A stretch of 64,000 nucleotides of DNA from Pachyseris speciosa (GCA_016490735.1 JAEMWC010000189.1:1040376-1104375), one strand, 5' to 3'. Positions 33,900 to 44,705 are shown, numbered from the stretch's first letter. The notes: generated by a model from the sequence alone, not told the origin. Made by a program: numbers and translations.

Positions 33900-36800
33900 G
33901 CCAAGAACTGGAAAATACGACTTTGCCAATATTTCGTCTTTATTAAAAGACTTCATCAGGGCAACTGATGTGAAAGCGGTTAAAACCGTTATAAGATATA
34001 CGCTAGCTGATGTGAGACGCTAATACGAGACTTAAAGCTGCTCGCGCGCTGTAAAGCGCGCGCGTTACATATAAGTGAAGCAATGAGAGCGATATTAAAA
34101 TAAATCCCTTCGAGGATTCCTACTACAGAAAAAATCATCACTATTAAGACCCAGTGGATAAATACATCGAAGACGGTATGCCCACTGGGCCTCCCTATCC
34201 CTAAGATATTCCTCACTTGAACACTTGTCTATTAACTGTATTCTAACATCACTCAAACCATGATGGTCTGCCTGATTGAAATGCCTGTATATAACATCGT
34301 CTTTAAGTTTATTCTCAGAGGATAGTCCTCTGTGTGCATTAATCCTAGACTTGTGGTTATTAAATCTAGTCCTAAATTTGTTAATAGTAGATCCCACATA
34401 CTGCATTTGACACATTGCACAAGACAATAGGTACACTACGTGGTCTGAATTACAATCCAGCTTAAAATTAATCACAAAATCTCTCCCAGTAACTCTACTT
34501 TTGAAACAAATGCCCTCATCCAAGAAATCACAAACCCTGCATCGTCTATCCCCACATCTACCACAACCCTTAACAGTAACTGGTGTCTTAAGTTCGGAAT
34601 GTACCAGAATGTCCTTAAGGCATTTAGGCCGCCGGAAAGCCACCATGGGCACCTGTTCCAAGGCCAGCTGGCAACGCCTAGAAGATTGCAAAACAGGATG
34701 AAGCCTGTGTAATATTTTAGAAATACAAGGGAGTGCCGGATGAAATGTGACCACAAAAGGAATACGTTTATTACAAGCAGGCTGCTTATCCCTAAGGGTT
34801 TGTTCCCTGGGAATCCTACGCGCTCGATCTATTTGCCCCTCCACATGCTCCATGTTATAACCCCTTTTAACCAAGTAACTGCACAATTCCTCAGCCCGTT
34901 TATCAAACAAAGCATCCGTGGAACATATACGTCTTATTCTAAGGGCCTGACCATAAGGGATACCTTTCTTACATGAATTAGGGTGACAAGAGGAATGAAA
35001 CAAATATTGGTGTTTGTCCGTAGGCTTACTATATAAATCTGTGGAAATTACCCCCTCGTTTAACAAGACACTAACATCTAAAAAGTTGACTTGCTCAGAC
35101 GACCAGCTAAAAGTGAATTTAATGGTATTATGAAACGAGTTCATAAGCCCCATAAACTCTTTGAGTCTCTCCTCTCCCTCCGTCCAAATAAAAAAGATGT
35201 CATCTATAAATCTACGCCAGAAAAGCGGCGTTATTGATGCTTGTTCAAATAGGTCCGATTCTAGTTTACCCATAAAGATATTGGCATAAGACGACGCCAT
35301 TTTTGTCCCTATTGCTGTCCCCAGGACCTGTAGGAAATGTCTACCATTAAAAGTAAGGTTGTTGTTAGTGAGCACCAACCTAGCCAAATCCACTAAAACA
35401 TCAGGAGGGACAGTAGTGTGGGTGGATCTAGTCAAAGCTTCCCCCAAAGCCTTTAACCCCTCCTCATGGGGAATGTGAGGATATAGGCCGACTACATCGG
35501 CTGTAACCAATATAGCCCCCTCCGGCAACCTCCCCAAGTCATTAAGCACCTGTAAAAAATGTTTAGTGTCCCTAATGTAGGATGGTATTTCAGGAACCAA
35601 ATGTTTAATATGAAAATCCACAAATTCCGAGACCCTCTCCGTGCACGTCCCACACCCCGAGATAACCGGCCTCCCCGGGCAACCCTTCTTATGTATTTTA
35701 GGTAATAAATAAAACCGACCCGCCCTAGGCTTGCTGTTTATCAAAAGATATTCAAGCGTCTTGTCATCAATGTAACCATCATCAAAAACCTTCTGAATTC
35801 TATCATTAACCAGTTCAGAAATCCGTTGAGTAAGATCAACAGGAGTCTCCCTATAAACATTACGGTCCTCTAGTTGTCTAAAAGCCTCAGTAATATATTT
35901 ATCTTTATCCATTACTACAACCCCAGACCCTTTATCTGCCTCTTTGATAATAATGTCATCATACGATTTAAGATTTCTTAGCGCATCGCGCTCAGTCTCT
36001 GACAAATTGCTGTAAACACCTCTCTCATTAATAATGGATGATAATATCTCTTGCTCTACCGCCTGAGCATATGCTTCAATGGCCAACTCCCTTCCCCGCT
36101 CTGGGCACCACACAGATTTATTCCTAAAGGCGGGAAAACTCGAAAAATCCCCCCCGACATTATCCCCATCATAGAAGTACTCCTTAAGTCTTATACGTCT
36201 AATAAAGTTGTTAATGTCCTTACGTAAACTATATCTATCAAGGTCTCTCGGAGTTGGGCAAAATTTTAAGCCCTTAGATAATAAAGCTACCTCACTATCA
36301 GTCAACTCCCGAAGTGAGAGATTCACGACCGTATTCAATCCCAACGTAGTTTCTGCAACAGTTTGCATCTCTCCACGAGCATCCAAGTAAGTAAATTCTT
36401 CATTAACTGCACCTAACTGACCTCCGTCATTGTTATTCGCTTCGATATCCGTGTATGTCTCTAATCTTCCCTCCCCAGGATGTAGTTCACCATCGATCCG
36501 CTCGCGGCTTAATTGATTCACTACCAAATTTAAACCTGCCGTTGTTTCCGCAACAGTCCGCGCTGTCCCTGGACTCTCCATTTGTCTCGTTTCTAGCGAG
36601 GTGTAAGATCTTGGTGCATTTTGCGCTTGAGAAAAATTCGGCGGAACCTCGGGACCAACATTCGGTGTAGCATTACCGCTAGCACGCACATCTTCCAATT
36701 CACATAACAACCCCAACTTACGTTCGTGTTTATCCTTCATAATCGCATCAACTCTCGTTATAATACCACGAATTTTTTCCATGTAATCAGCATATTCTTG

Positions 36801-37180
36801 CTCTTGCAAACGGGCCACAAGTGCTTGCCGTCGTTCCTGTAAAGATGTCATCACCACAGAGAGTTCAGCCGCTAATAATCTCTGTAATCGACCAGAGCAA
36901 TCTTCAAGTATTCCGTCCCAGTCATCCCTAAAAGTTAGGGAAACATGGCCAATATTTGCTGACTTCTTCAATCGAAAGCCCCTGGATACAACATTGCGAG
37001 TCTCACACTCCTTCAGGTAGTTTAGATGATTCCTGTACTTTGCGTATTTCTTTTCCAAATTCAACAACTTGAAAAACAGGTCTGTCCGCTCCTCCTCCAT
37101 CAATTACGGGATGTAGAAAATATTTATAATAATGTCAAAAGCATCCACTGTCGTGGTTGTGTCTCCAGACGAATTAAAAT
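33897..37180 (-). mobile_element. Complete Penelope-like retroelement (copy A)
   Basis: About 3.3 kb, minus strand, with a single long ORF (34095-37103), a short 5' leader (37104-37180) and about 200 bp of 3' terminal sequence (33897-34094). The 3' terminus includes a (GC)-rich gcgcgcgctttacagcgcgc hairpin and the motif CTGATGA-a-stem-GAAA. It abuts (TA)n on its 3' side. Its 5' side joins directly to the 3' end of copy B, the head-to-tail arrangement typical of PLEs. It is potentially competent. Confidence 0.9.
34095..37103 (-). CDS. PLE polyprotein: reverse transcriptase + GIY-YIG endonuclease, intact
   Basis: 1002 aa without interruption. Residues 1-300 form a charged N-terminal region with coiled-coil-like stretches (LLNLEKKYAKYRNHLNYLKE). 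There is an internal duplication of VAETTAGLNLVVN at about 184-196 and 249-261. The RT follows: DKGSGVVVMDKDKY (about 390), LPKIHKKGCPGRPVIS (467-482), motif A TADVVGLYPHI (D536), motif B AIGTKMASSYANIFM (597-611), motif C RRFIDDIFFIW (DD 634-635) and NFLDVSV (673-679). A Cys cluster CGRCGDRRCRVC (847-858) follows. Then comes the GIY-YIG nuclease, VVYLLSCAMCQMQYVGST (889-906), with a following Arg and the distal Glu region DREAQW. This nuclease type nicks target DNA for PLE insertion. MM at the start; the first ATG is plausible. It belongs with EN-bearing, Neptune-like PLEs on motif style (inference). Confidence 0.92.
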   Translation of the reverse strand: MMEEERTDLFFKLLNLEKKYAKYRNHLNYLKECETRNVVSRGFRLKKSANIGHVSLTFRDDWDGILEDCSGRLQRLLAAELSVVMTSLQERRQALVARLQEQEYADYMEKIRGIITRVDAIMKDKHERKLGLLCELEDVRASGNATPNVGPEVPPNFSQAQNAPRSYTSLETRQMESPGTARTVAETTAGLNLVVNQLSRERIDGELHPGEGRLETYTDIEANNNDGGQLGAVNEEFTYLDARGEMQTVAETTLGLNTVVNLSLRELTDSEVALLSKGLKFCPTPRDLDRYSLRKDINNFIRRIRLKEYFYDGDNVGGDFSSFPAFRNKSVWCPERGRELAIEAYAQAVEQEILSSIINERGVYSNLSETERDALRNLKSYDDIIIKEADKGSGVVVMDKDKYITEAFRQLEDRNVYRETPVDLTQRISELVNDRIQKVFDDGYIDDKTLEYLLINSKPRAGRFYLLPKIHKKGCPGRPVISGCGTCTERVSEFVDFHIKHLVPEIPSYIRDTKHFLQVLNDLGRLPEGAILVTADVVGLYPHIPHEEGLKALGEALTRSTHTTVPPDVLVDLARLVLTNNNLTFNGRHFLQVLGTAIGTKMASSYANIFMGKLESDLFEQASITPLFWRRFIDDIFFIWTEGEERLKEFMGLMNSFHNTIKFTFSWSSEQVNFLDVSVLLNEGVISTDLYSKPTDKHQYLFHSSCHPNSCKKGIPYGQALRIRRICSTDALFDKRAEELCSYLVKRGYNMEHVEGQIDRARRIPREQTLRDKQPACNKRIPFVVTFHPALPCISKILHRLHPVLQSSRRCQLALEQVPMVAFRRPKCLKDILVHSELKTPVTVKGCGRCGDRRCRVCDFLDEGICFKSRVTGRDFVINFKLDCNSDHVVYLLSCAMCQMQYVGSTINKFRTRFNNHKSRINAHRGLSSENKLKDDVIYRHFNQADHHGLSDVRIQLIDKCSSEEYLRDREAQWAYRLRCIYPLGLNSDDFFCSRNPRRDLF

Positions 37181-38541
37181 AATAGCCAAGAACTGGAAAA
37201 TACGACTTTGCCAATATTTCGTCTTTATTAAAAGACTTCATCAGGGCAACTGATGTGAAAGCGGTTAAAACCGTTATAAGATATACGCTAGCTGATGTGA
37301 GACGCTAATACGAGACTTAAAGCTGCTCGCGCGCTGTAAAGCGCGCGCGTTACATATAAGTGAAGCAATGAGAGCGATATTAAAATAAATCCCTTCGAGG
37401 ATTCCTACTACAGAAAAAATCATCACTATTAAGACCCAGTGGATAAATACATCGAAGACGGTATGCCCACTGGGCCTCCCTATCCCTAAGATATTCCTCA
37501 CTTGAACACTTGTCTATTAACTGTATTCTAACATCACTCAAACCATGATGGTCTGCCTGATTGAAATGCCTGTATATAACATCGTCTTTAAGTTTATTCT
37601 CAGAGGATAGTCCTCTGTGTGCATTAATCCTAGACTTGTGGTTATTAAATCTAGTCCTAAATTTGTTAATAGTAGATCCCACATACTGCATTTGACACAT
37701 TGCACAAGACAATAGGTACACTACGTGGTCTGAATTACAATCCAGCTTAAAATTAATCACAAAATCTCTCCCAGTAACTCTACTTTTGGAACAAATGCCC
37801 TCATCCAAGAAATCACAAACCCTGCATCGTCTATCCCCACATCTACCACAACCCTTAACAGTAACTGGTGTCTTAAGTTCGGAATGTACCAGAATGTCCT
37901 TAAGGCATTTAGGCCGCCGGAAAGCCACCATGGGCACCTGTTCCAAGGCCAGCTGGCAACGCCTAGAAGATTGCAAAACAGGATGAAGGCTGTGTAATAT
38001 TTTAGAAATACAAGGGAGTGCCGGATGAAATGTGACCACAAAAGGAATACGTTTATTACAAGCGGGCTGCTTATCCCTAAGGGTTTGTTCCCTGGGAATC
38101 CTACGCGCTCGATCTATTTGCCCCTCCACATGCTCCCTGTTATAACCCCTTTTAACCAAGTAACTGCACAATTCCTCAGCCCGTTTATCAAACAAAGCAT
38201 CCGTGGAACATATACGTCTTATTCTAAGGGCCTGACCATAAGGGATACCTTTCTTACATGAATTAGGGTGACAAGAGGAATGAAACAAATATTGGTGTTT
38301 GTCCGTAGGCTTACTATATAAATCTGTGGAAATTACCCCCTCGTTTAACAAGACACTAACATCTAAAAAGTTGACTTGCTCAGACGACCAGCTAAAAGTG
38401 AATTTAATGGTATTATGAAACGAGTTCATAAGCCCCATAAACTCTTTGAGTCTCTCCTCTCCCTCCGTCCAAATAAAAAAGATGTCATCTATAAATCTAC
38501 GCCAGAAAAGCGGCGTTATTGATGCTTGTTCAAATAGGTCC
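37181..38541 (-). mobile_element. Penelope-like element, 5'-truncated copy B (tandem to A)
   Basis: 37181-38541 repeats 33897-35256 almost exactly. The frame from 38541 through 37380 is open and covers RT motif C onward and the complete GIY-YIG domain. Differences from copy A are few, for example Cys-Phe to Cys-Ser before KSRVTG, Met to Arg in YNMEHVEG, and Arg to Ser in ILHRLHP. The truncation falls just upstream of motif C. A and B together form the direct 'pseudo-LTR' arrangement. Confidence 0.9.
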
Positions 38542-39545
38542 AGTAATAGCCAAGAACTGGAAATACGACTTTGCCAATATTTCGTCTTTATTAAAAGACT
38601 TCATCAGGGCAACTGATGTGAATGTCCTTAATGTCCTTTTGTGGTCACATTTCATCCGGCACTCCCTTGTATTTCTAAAATATTACACAGCCTTCATCCT
38701 GTTTTGCAATCTTCTAGGCGTTGCCAGCTGGCCTTGGAACAGGTGCCCATGGTGGCTTTCCGGCGGCCTAAATGCCTTAAGGACATTCTGGTACATTCCG
38801 AACTTAAGACACCAGTTACTGTTAAGGGTTGTGGTAGATGTGGGGATAGACGATGCAGGGTTTGTGATTCTTGGATGAGGGCATTTGTTTCAAAAGTAGA
38901 GTTACTGGGAGAGATTTTGTGATTAATTTTAAGCTGGATTGTAATTCAGACCACGTAGTCTACGTAGTCTTGTGCTATGTGTCAAATGCAATATGTGGGA
39001 TCTACTATTAACAAATTTAGGACTAGATTTAATAACCACAAGTCTAGGTTTAATGCGCACAGAGGACTATCCTCTGAGAATAAACTTAAAGACGATGTTA
39101 TATACAGGCATTTCAATCAGGCAGACCATCATGGTTTGAGTGATGTTAGAATACAGTTAATAGACAAGTGTTCAAGTGAGGAATATCTTAGGGATAGGGA
39201 GGCCCAGTGGGCATACCGTCTTCGATGTATTTATCCACTGGGTCTTAATAGTGATGATTTTTTCTGTAGTAGGAATCCTCGAAGGGATTTATTTTAATAT
39301 CGCTCTCATTGCTTCACTTATATGTAACGCGCGCGCTTTACAGCGCGCGAGCAGCCTTAAGTCTCGTATTAGCGTCTCACATCAGCTAGCGTATATCTTA
39401 TAACGGTTTTAACCGCTTTCACATCAGTTTCCCTGATGAAGTCTTTTAATAAAGACGAAATATTGGCAAAGTCGTATTTTCCAGTTCTTGGCTATTATTT
39501 TAATTCGTCTGGAAACACAACCACGACAGTGGATGTTTTTGACAT
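38542..39545 (+). mobile_element. Penelope-like element, inverted fragment C
   Basis: 38542-38620 repeats the 3' terminus in minus orientation. From about 38636 the element continues in plus orientation, from VTFHPALPCISKILHSLHPV to RNPRRDLF at 39297, with a small frameshift near 38866 and another indel near 38965. It then runs through the whole 3' terminus to about 39498 and into the first about 48 bp of the element's 5' leader. It ends in (TA)n. The 3'-to-5' junction shows that it was copied from a tandem template. Confidence 0.85.
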
Positions 39546-39601
39546 TCTTATATATATATATATAAATATCCTGAAAATTGTGTCCTGTCTTCATTTGTGT
39601 T

Positions 39602-39652
<51 letters not shown>
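39546..39652. repeat. (TA)n tracts
   Basis: Two TA runs (39548-39567 and 39603-39652) around a short unique piece. Confidence 0.9.
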
Positions 39653-39654
<2 letters not shown>

Positions 39655-39711
39655 AATCTCAAGCATCAAAAATGTATTCATACTGTTTCCCGTTTCAAAT
39701 ATAACTAAACA

Positions 39712-39930
39712 CAAGGGAAAAAAACATTTTTAAGGACCACCTATATTTCGACTGTGTAGAACAGTCTTCCTCAGGGTATATAAACCAGTTACAAAGAGAC
39801 CGAAAATGGACAACTTTTGGTTCAAAAAAGATAAAAAATTTAAAAATTTATGAATAGAAAACGTTTCGGTCTCTCGACCTTCGTCAGTTACAAACAGAAT
39901 GTTAAAAGCCTATGACTTAAATACGCTTTT
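39712..39930 (-). repeat. Stacked PLE-type terminal fragments
   Basis: 39738-39783 on the minus strand reads CTGAGGA-a-gactg...cagtc-GAAATATAGG. 39796-39905 contains CTGACGA-a-ggtc...gacc-GAAACG on the minus strand and is repeated at 46915-47030. Both are hairpins with hammerhead-like core words, interpreted as ends of further PLE families. Confidence 0.5.
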
Positions 39931-40196
39931 ACAACAATGGTTACAAATTACATACAAGTTACGTAACTCAGACAATGATAGTGGTAACAAAAATGAAACG
40001 AAAAACAATAGGTGTACAAAGAGTATGAAACAACTACGGTAAATTAACAGGATGCGAAATAACAAAAGTAATAGAACTAGTGATAAATGTTATGTAATAG
40101 TCGCAGCGCAACAGGTTCCCCATCGAGGGCCTCTGAATCAACATACCTGTCAGTATCATAACAAAATCCCTAAAGAGGGCCCTTAAACAATAAGTA

Positions 40197-41233
40197 ATAA
40201 TTTCCCAACAAAGAGCCTTTGAATGACCTGGCTAGCACAAAAATAACAGAATCCCCAAAAGAGGGCCCCGTGAATTTTTTAGGGCAGCGAATATTCCGAG
40301 AAACGACTTACTTAAAGCCAAAGTCAAGGAGTCTAAAAAGATTTTTCGTTTTGTTCTCACATATAATCCCAATTTACCGTCTCTTAATGGGTTAATCAAA
40401 AGGCATATTCATCTTTTGCTTTCATCTCCAAAACTTAGGGAGCTTTTCCCACCGAATTCTATTATTTCATCTTTTCGCAGACCTAAGAACCTCAAAGAAA
40501 TTTTGGCACCTTCTAAGTGCAGTAAGAGCTCGCTTCAATCAAATACAGCATCCACAGCCGGCTGTTTCACATGTGATAAACCTAGATGCGATCTTTGCAA
40601 GAACTTCTTTGCCAAACTTTTTCTAGCGCACAAACTGGTAAAACCTATTTTGTTCGGCAGAAACTTTCGTGTAATTCCTCAAATGTGATTTATCTGGTTC
40701 ATTGTAAGAAATGCAATCTCCAGTATGTTGGCTCGACCACCACGGAATTTAAAGTTAGATTTAGAAATCACAAATCGTCCATGAGAACCAATAAGAAGAC
40801 TTGCGAGGTCGCCACACACTTCAACCGAACTCCACACGTGCTATCGGACCTTACATTTCAATGTATCGATCAAATCCAAACTAACGCATCCGAAAACACT
40901 GAACAGTTATTAATTACGAAAGAAGCATACTGGAGTGCGCAGTTATTTTCCCTTTCACCTTATGGACTTAATAAAAGACAAGAATTTCATTCAAAAAACC
41001 GCATCCATTATGCTTAATTTCAGCAGAGTTTGGACAATAGGTTGCGATTTTCTTAAGGTGCGTATTGGCAGTGAATTTATTTTGATATATATTTTAATAA
41101 GTCAGGGCGTACCGACCCATTAATTGTAATCTTTAGCACTTGTAGATGTTTCAGCGCTCAGGGGCCCTCTTTTGGGGATTCTGTTATTTTTGTGCTAGCC
41201 AGGTCATTCAAAGGCTCTTTGTTGGGAAATTAT
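40197..41233 (+). mobile_element. Penelope-like element fragment with perfect 73 bp inverted ends
   Basis: 40197-40269 and 41161-41233 are perfect inverted repeats. Inside, the plus strand encodes the end of a PLE polyprotein (40290-41017). The preserved arrangement, a 5'-truncated C-terminus between inverted terminal repeats, is a known PLE insertion form. Confidence 0.8.
40290..41017 (+). pseudogene. PLE C-terminus with GIY-YIG endonuclease, one frameshift
   Basis: Frame 1 (to 40688) reads NPNLPSLNGLIKRHIHLL, then FRRPKNLKEILAPSKC and a Cys cluster CDKPRCDLCKNF. The second frame (to TAA at 41015-41017) carries NVIYLVHCKKCNLQYVGSTT and FRNHKSSM, the GIY-YIG core, then EQLLITKEAYWSAQLFSLSP. 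One indel near 40610-40620 separates them. It is related to the polyprotein at 34095-37103 (same CxxC layout, YVGST), but is clearly another family. Confidence 0.8.
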
Positions 41234-41520
41234 ACAGACAAAGATTACAAACAAATGTACAAAAATGAACAAAAAATGTAATCTTTATCTGTATGAAAAA
41301 TTCATCATCATTTGTAGAAAAGAGCTGTGTAGCCTAAACAGGCGAAACGAGCTAGCCAGTTCATGCCCCCACAGAAACAGATATGTGCTCCAGAACTTTA
41401 GAGTAACGCAACTAAGACAAAAAGCATCTGTTACCTAGATACAATGCCTTGAATGTAACGCATCCCCATAACAACCATTCATATTTTACTTCACAGGAGT
41501 TCAGGCTTCAGGAGTAATCA

Positions 41521-41593
41521 TCGTTTTATTGCGACAGTGCTGTTTCGTATGGTTCAAAATTTTATGACCACACTCATCAGGCAACTTCAACGA
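41521..41593 (-). ncRNA. Type I hammerhead ribozyme, minus strand
   Basis: It is the exact reverse complement of the ribozyme at 45701-45773. CTGATGA corresponds to 41580-41574. The cleavage site lies between 41533 and 41532. It sits in the loop of the palindrome formed by 41290-41500 and 41620-41830. Confidence 0.88.
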
Positions 41594-42149
41594 TTTAGTA
41601 TTAAAACTAACAGAACTGGCAGTAAAATATGGATGGTTGTTATGAGGATGCGTTACGTTCAAGACATTGTATCTAGGTAACAGATGCTTTTTGTCTTAGT
41701 TGCGTTACTCTAAAGTTCTGGAGCACATATCTGTTTCTGTGGGGGCATGAACTCGCTAGCTCGTTTCGCCTGTTTAGGCTACACATGCCCTTTTCTAGAA
41801 ATGATGATGAATTTTTCATACAGACAAAGATTACATTTTTTGTTCATGTTGCTATAGGGTTTACATTTCTTTAAAATTTTCCATTTCATCTGGAAAGGCT
41901 TCTTGTTGTCTTGTAAATTCCAAAGATACTTCGAGAGTTCTGTTTCATTTCTTCTGTTGGAGTGTCGAAAAGATGTCTGGTGGTTTCTGTAACGTTCCTT
42001 AAAGTTTGTTGCCAGTCCGACATACGTTTAAGTTGTTGTCTCTGTGGTTACTGTGGCTTGGTAGATGACATTTGCCTGGAGGCATTTTCCTTCTAGTGGA
42101 CAGTCTGGTTTTTTTCTGCAATTGGTGAGTTCAAATTTGTCAGCTTTTA

Positions 42150-43270
42150 CGAAGATGTTCTTCTCTTCCCGAATTTCCTCAACAAGATCACCGATGACAC
42201 AACCAAAGAAACTTACGGGTTCAAATCGAAACGGTCTCCACCACATGTAAAAGAACTCAAGGAGTTTGAAGACTGTATGCTTGACATGATACAGCGAGTT
42301 GAATTCAAGACCAATACTCACCCTAACAATCTTCAGAAAAAGCTCAGTAAAGACGTAAAGGAAATTCGGGAAGAGAAGAACATCTTCGTAAAAGCTGAAA
42401 AACGACAAACTATTACAAGACAGAACCCAACGACTACGTGACACTTGTAAACAAAAACGTTACGAAAACTTACAAGAAGACAAACCCCAAAGTGCCGGAC
42501 ATGATAACTCTGAAAGACAAGACAATCGCAGAAAAACTCAAGCTTGACGACCGTATTGAAGCCTCAGCGTCCAGAGACTCATTCATAACACTGAAAGATC
42601 ACAAACCAGATTTCATAAACAACCCGACCTGCAGACTCATCAATCCATGCAAATCCGAAATTGGCATCATCAGTAAAGACATCCTCTACCGAATAAACAA
42701 AGAAATTACACAAGCGACTAAAGTGAACCTGTGGAAGAGTACGAAAGACACCATAGAATGGTTCAAGGCAATCCCAGAAAAGGAAAAACACGCATTTATC
42801 ACCTTTGACGTGTGCGACTTTTACCCATCCATATCTGAAGACCTGTTACTGAAAGCATTAGATTATGCCTCAAGATTCACCACCATCACTCAACAAGACC
42901 GCCACATCATTATCCACGCGAAAAAGTCCCTCCTTTACCACCAAAACTCTCCATGGATCAAGAAGAACACAAACGACATGTTTGATGTCACAATGGGCTC
43001 ATACGACGGAGCAGAAACGTGTGAGTTAATAGGAAATTACATGCTGTCCTTGATAGCATCCAAATTCAGAACTGAAGTTGGCCTGTACCGTGACGATGGT
43101 CTCGCAATTTGCAAAGCCACTCCGAAAGAAATTGAAAAAAAACAGTCAGCCAAGTGTTCAAATCAAATGGCCTCAAAATCACAATTGATGCTAACAAAAA
43201 GATCGTCAACTTTCTTGATGTCACCTTCGACCTTACACACGGCAGCTACAAGCCATACATGAAGCCCAAC
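42150..43270 (+). pseudogene. PLE reverse transcriptase, frameshifted
   Basis: It begins with RSPPHVKELKEFEDCMLDMI (about 42230), then KEIREEKNIFVKA and a frameshift near 42395. The RT domain follows: NKNVTKTYKK, SFITLKDHKPDF, LINPCKSEIG, motif A TFDVCDFYPSI (about 42800), motif B VTMGSYDGAETCELIGNYM and motif C LYRDDGLAI (YRDD 43086-43097). A second frameshift near 43139 separates [19 protein letters not shown]. The RDD-type motif C and GAE motif B distinguish it from the 34 kb family (FIDD). Apart from the indels the domain is well preserved. Confidence 0.88.
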
Positions 43271-44705
43271 AAGAGGCTACAATTAGCCTAAACCCGGGCT
43301 TACAAAAAACAGTATTGTATCCCTAACTTAGTGCTAAACAAAAGAATAGAGGGAAGTCTGTCTTTCTTACATCGGACGCATTGTGTTTAGCTTGTGTTGG
43401 AGTCTATTTCTTTAGACCCCTATCAACATATATTCCTCTAAAATACAGCTCAACCATTGAGTACAATAATTATAACACTTGTAAAAAATATTTCTAAAAG
43501 AACAAGAAAAAGAGAAACAGAAAAAATAAAGCCCGTGATATATACCACTAAAAGACATCGAACCCGGGTTAGCTGCGTCACAGGCAGGAACAATGACCTT
43601 TAGGCCACAGAGGTTTATCGTTATGCAAGATGATAAAAATAGTCTATTGATTCCAAAAAAAAAAACAAATCTAAGCACACTTGTTTTCGCTTCGATGGAT
43701 AATGATTTGAGAAAGGAAACGCTTATCGAACGATGTTGGATTTTTTCGCATAAATGTGAATGGAGTCTCGGGGAAATCTGAGTAGAAAATTAATTAGCAG
43801 AGTGAAACTGTTTACAAATACGTCAATCCAGGGTCATTTGAAACACAAGAAGGGAACGTTTCTGGACAGTTTCAAGGGACGCTAGTACATTTGTAAAATA
43901 TAATCGCTTATCATTCAAAAATTAAAGTCCAGAAATTGAGATATTGTGGCAAAATAGTAAATAAACTACCTGTCAAAGTCTCAGGGGTGTGTGATATCCC
44001 GTACTTGAGTTATTCAACAAAATGTACATCTCGATGGAGCGGATACGGGAACACGGTAGTCCATCTGGAGTTAAATTTTGGTCATGTTAAAAGTTTTCTT
44101 CTCGCTGTTGAACTTGCAAACATTCGTATAGACACTTGTCTTAACATATAAGTTGTTCAGACTTCAAAAACACAAGGTGAATCGACGTTTTCCGATACGT
44201 GACAACAGGCATCATTCTTGCTGTTGATATGAGATTTACACTCGAATCACTCGGCCGTGAAAGGTCAAACTCCCTTTGTCTGTAGTCTCTAATTTTTGGC
44301 GCTCCCCTCACGTCGCGTCTCCTCGCAACTTCGCGCGCGCACGTGCCCCCACAATCCGTTGCCAAAATTAGAGACTACTCGCTGTCTACTGAAGCAGACA
44401 CGGGGAAACACGGCAGTCCATCTGCCGTTAAGTTTACTCATGTTAAAAACTTTCTTCTCGCCGTTGAACTTCCAAACATTCGCATAGACACTTCTCTTAA
44501 CATATTGTTTGTTCAGACTTCAAAAGCCACAAGATGAATCGACATTTTCCCATACGTGACAACACGCATCACTGTTGTTAAAAATAGTTAGCGCTTGCGC
44601 AGAAACGCCGGAAGTGCCATTTGTGGATGATACTCGACGACGAAAAAGAAGAACCGTCGGTAGTTTAAGACCCGGGCGCCGCGCGAGACGCGCGCAGCCC
44701 GGGTA
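43271..44705. mobile_element. Insertion splitting the PLE ORF, acccgggct ends
   Basis: The PLE reading ...YMKPN is broken at about 43270 and resumes at NNKLSYVHQQ at about 44705. The insert has cccgggct near its left end (43293) and agcccgggt at its right end, inverted to each other. Inside are two direct copies of about 185 bp (44038-44225 and 44397-44585) and an inverted pair gtagtctctaatttttgg (44283) / ccaaaattagagactac (44361). A SINE-like B box (aacccgggttagctg, about 43561-43610) also occurs. No transposase ORF is present; it is probably a composite of non-autonomous elements. Confidence 0.6.

Noticed and set aside
33897..34094. Fully canonical hammerhead in the PLE A terminus
   Set aside because: CTGATGA and GAAA are present, but an extra A precedes stem II and no convincing stem I or III with a UH site closes; it is listed only as hammerhead-like.
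34472..38878. Open frames opposite or out of frame with the PLE ORF (for example the MWSHFIRHSLVF... frames)
   Set aside because: They are alternative-frame shadows; they recur in each copy only because the DNA is repeated.
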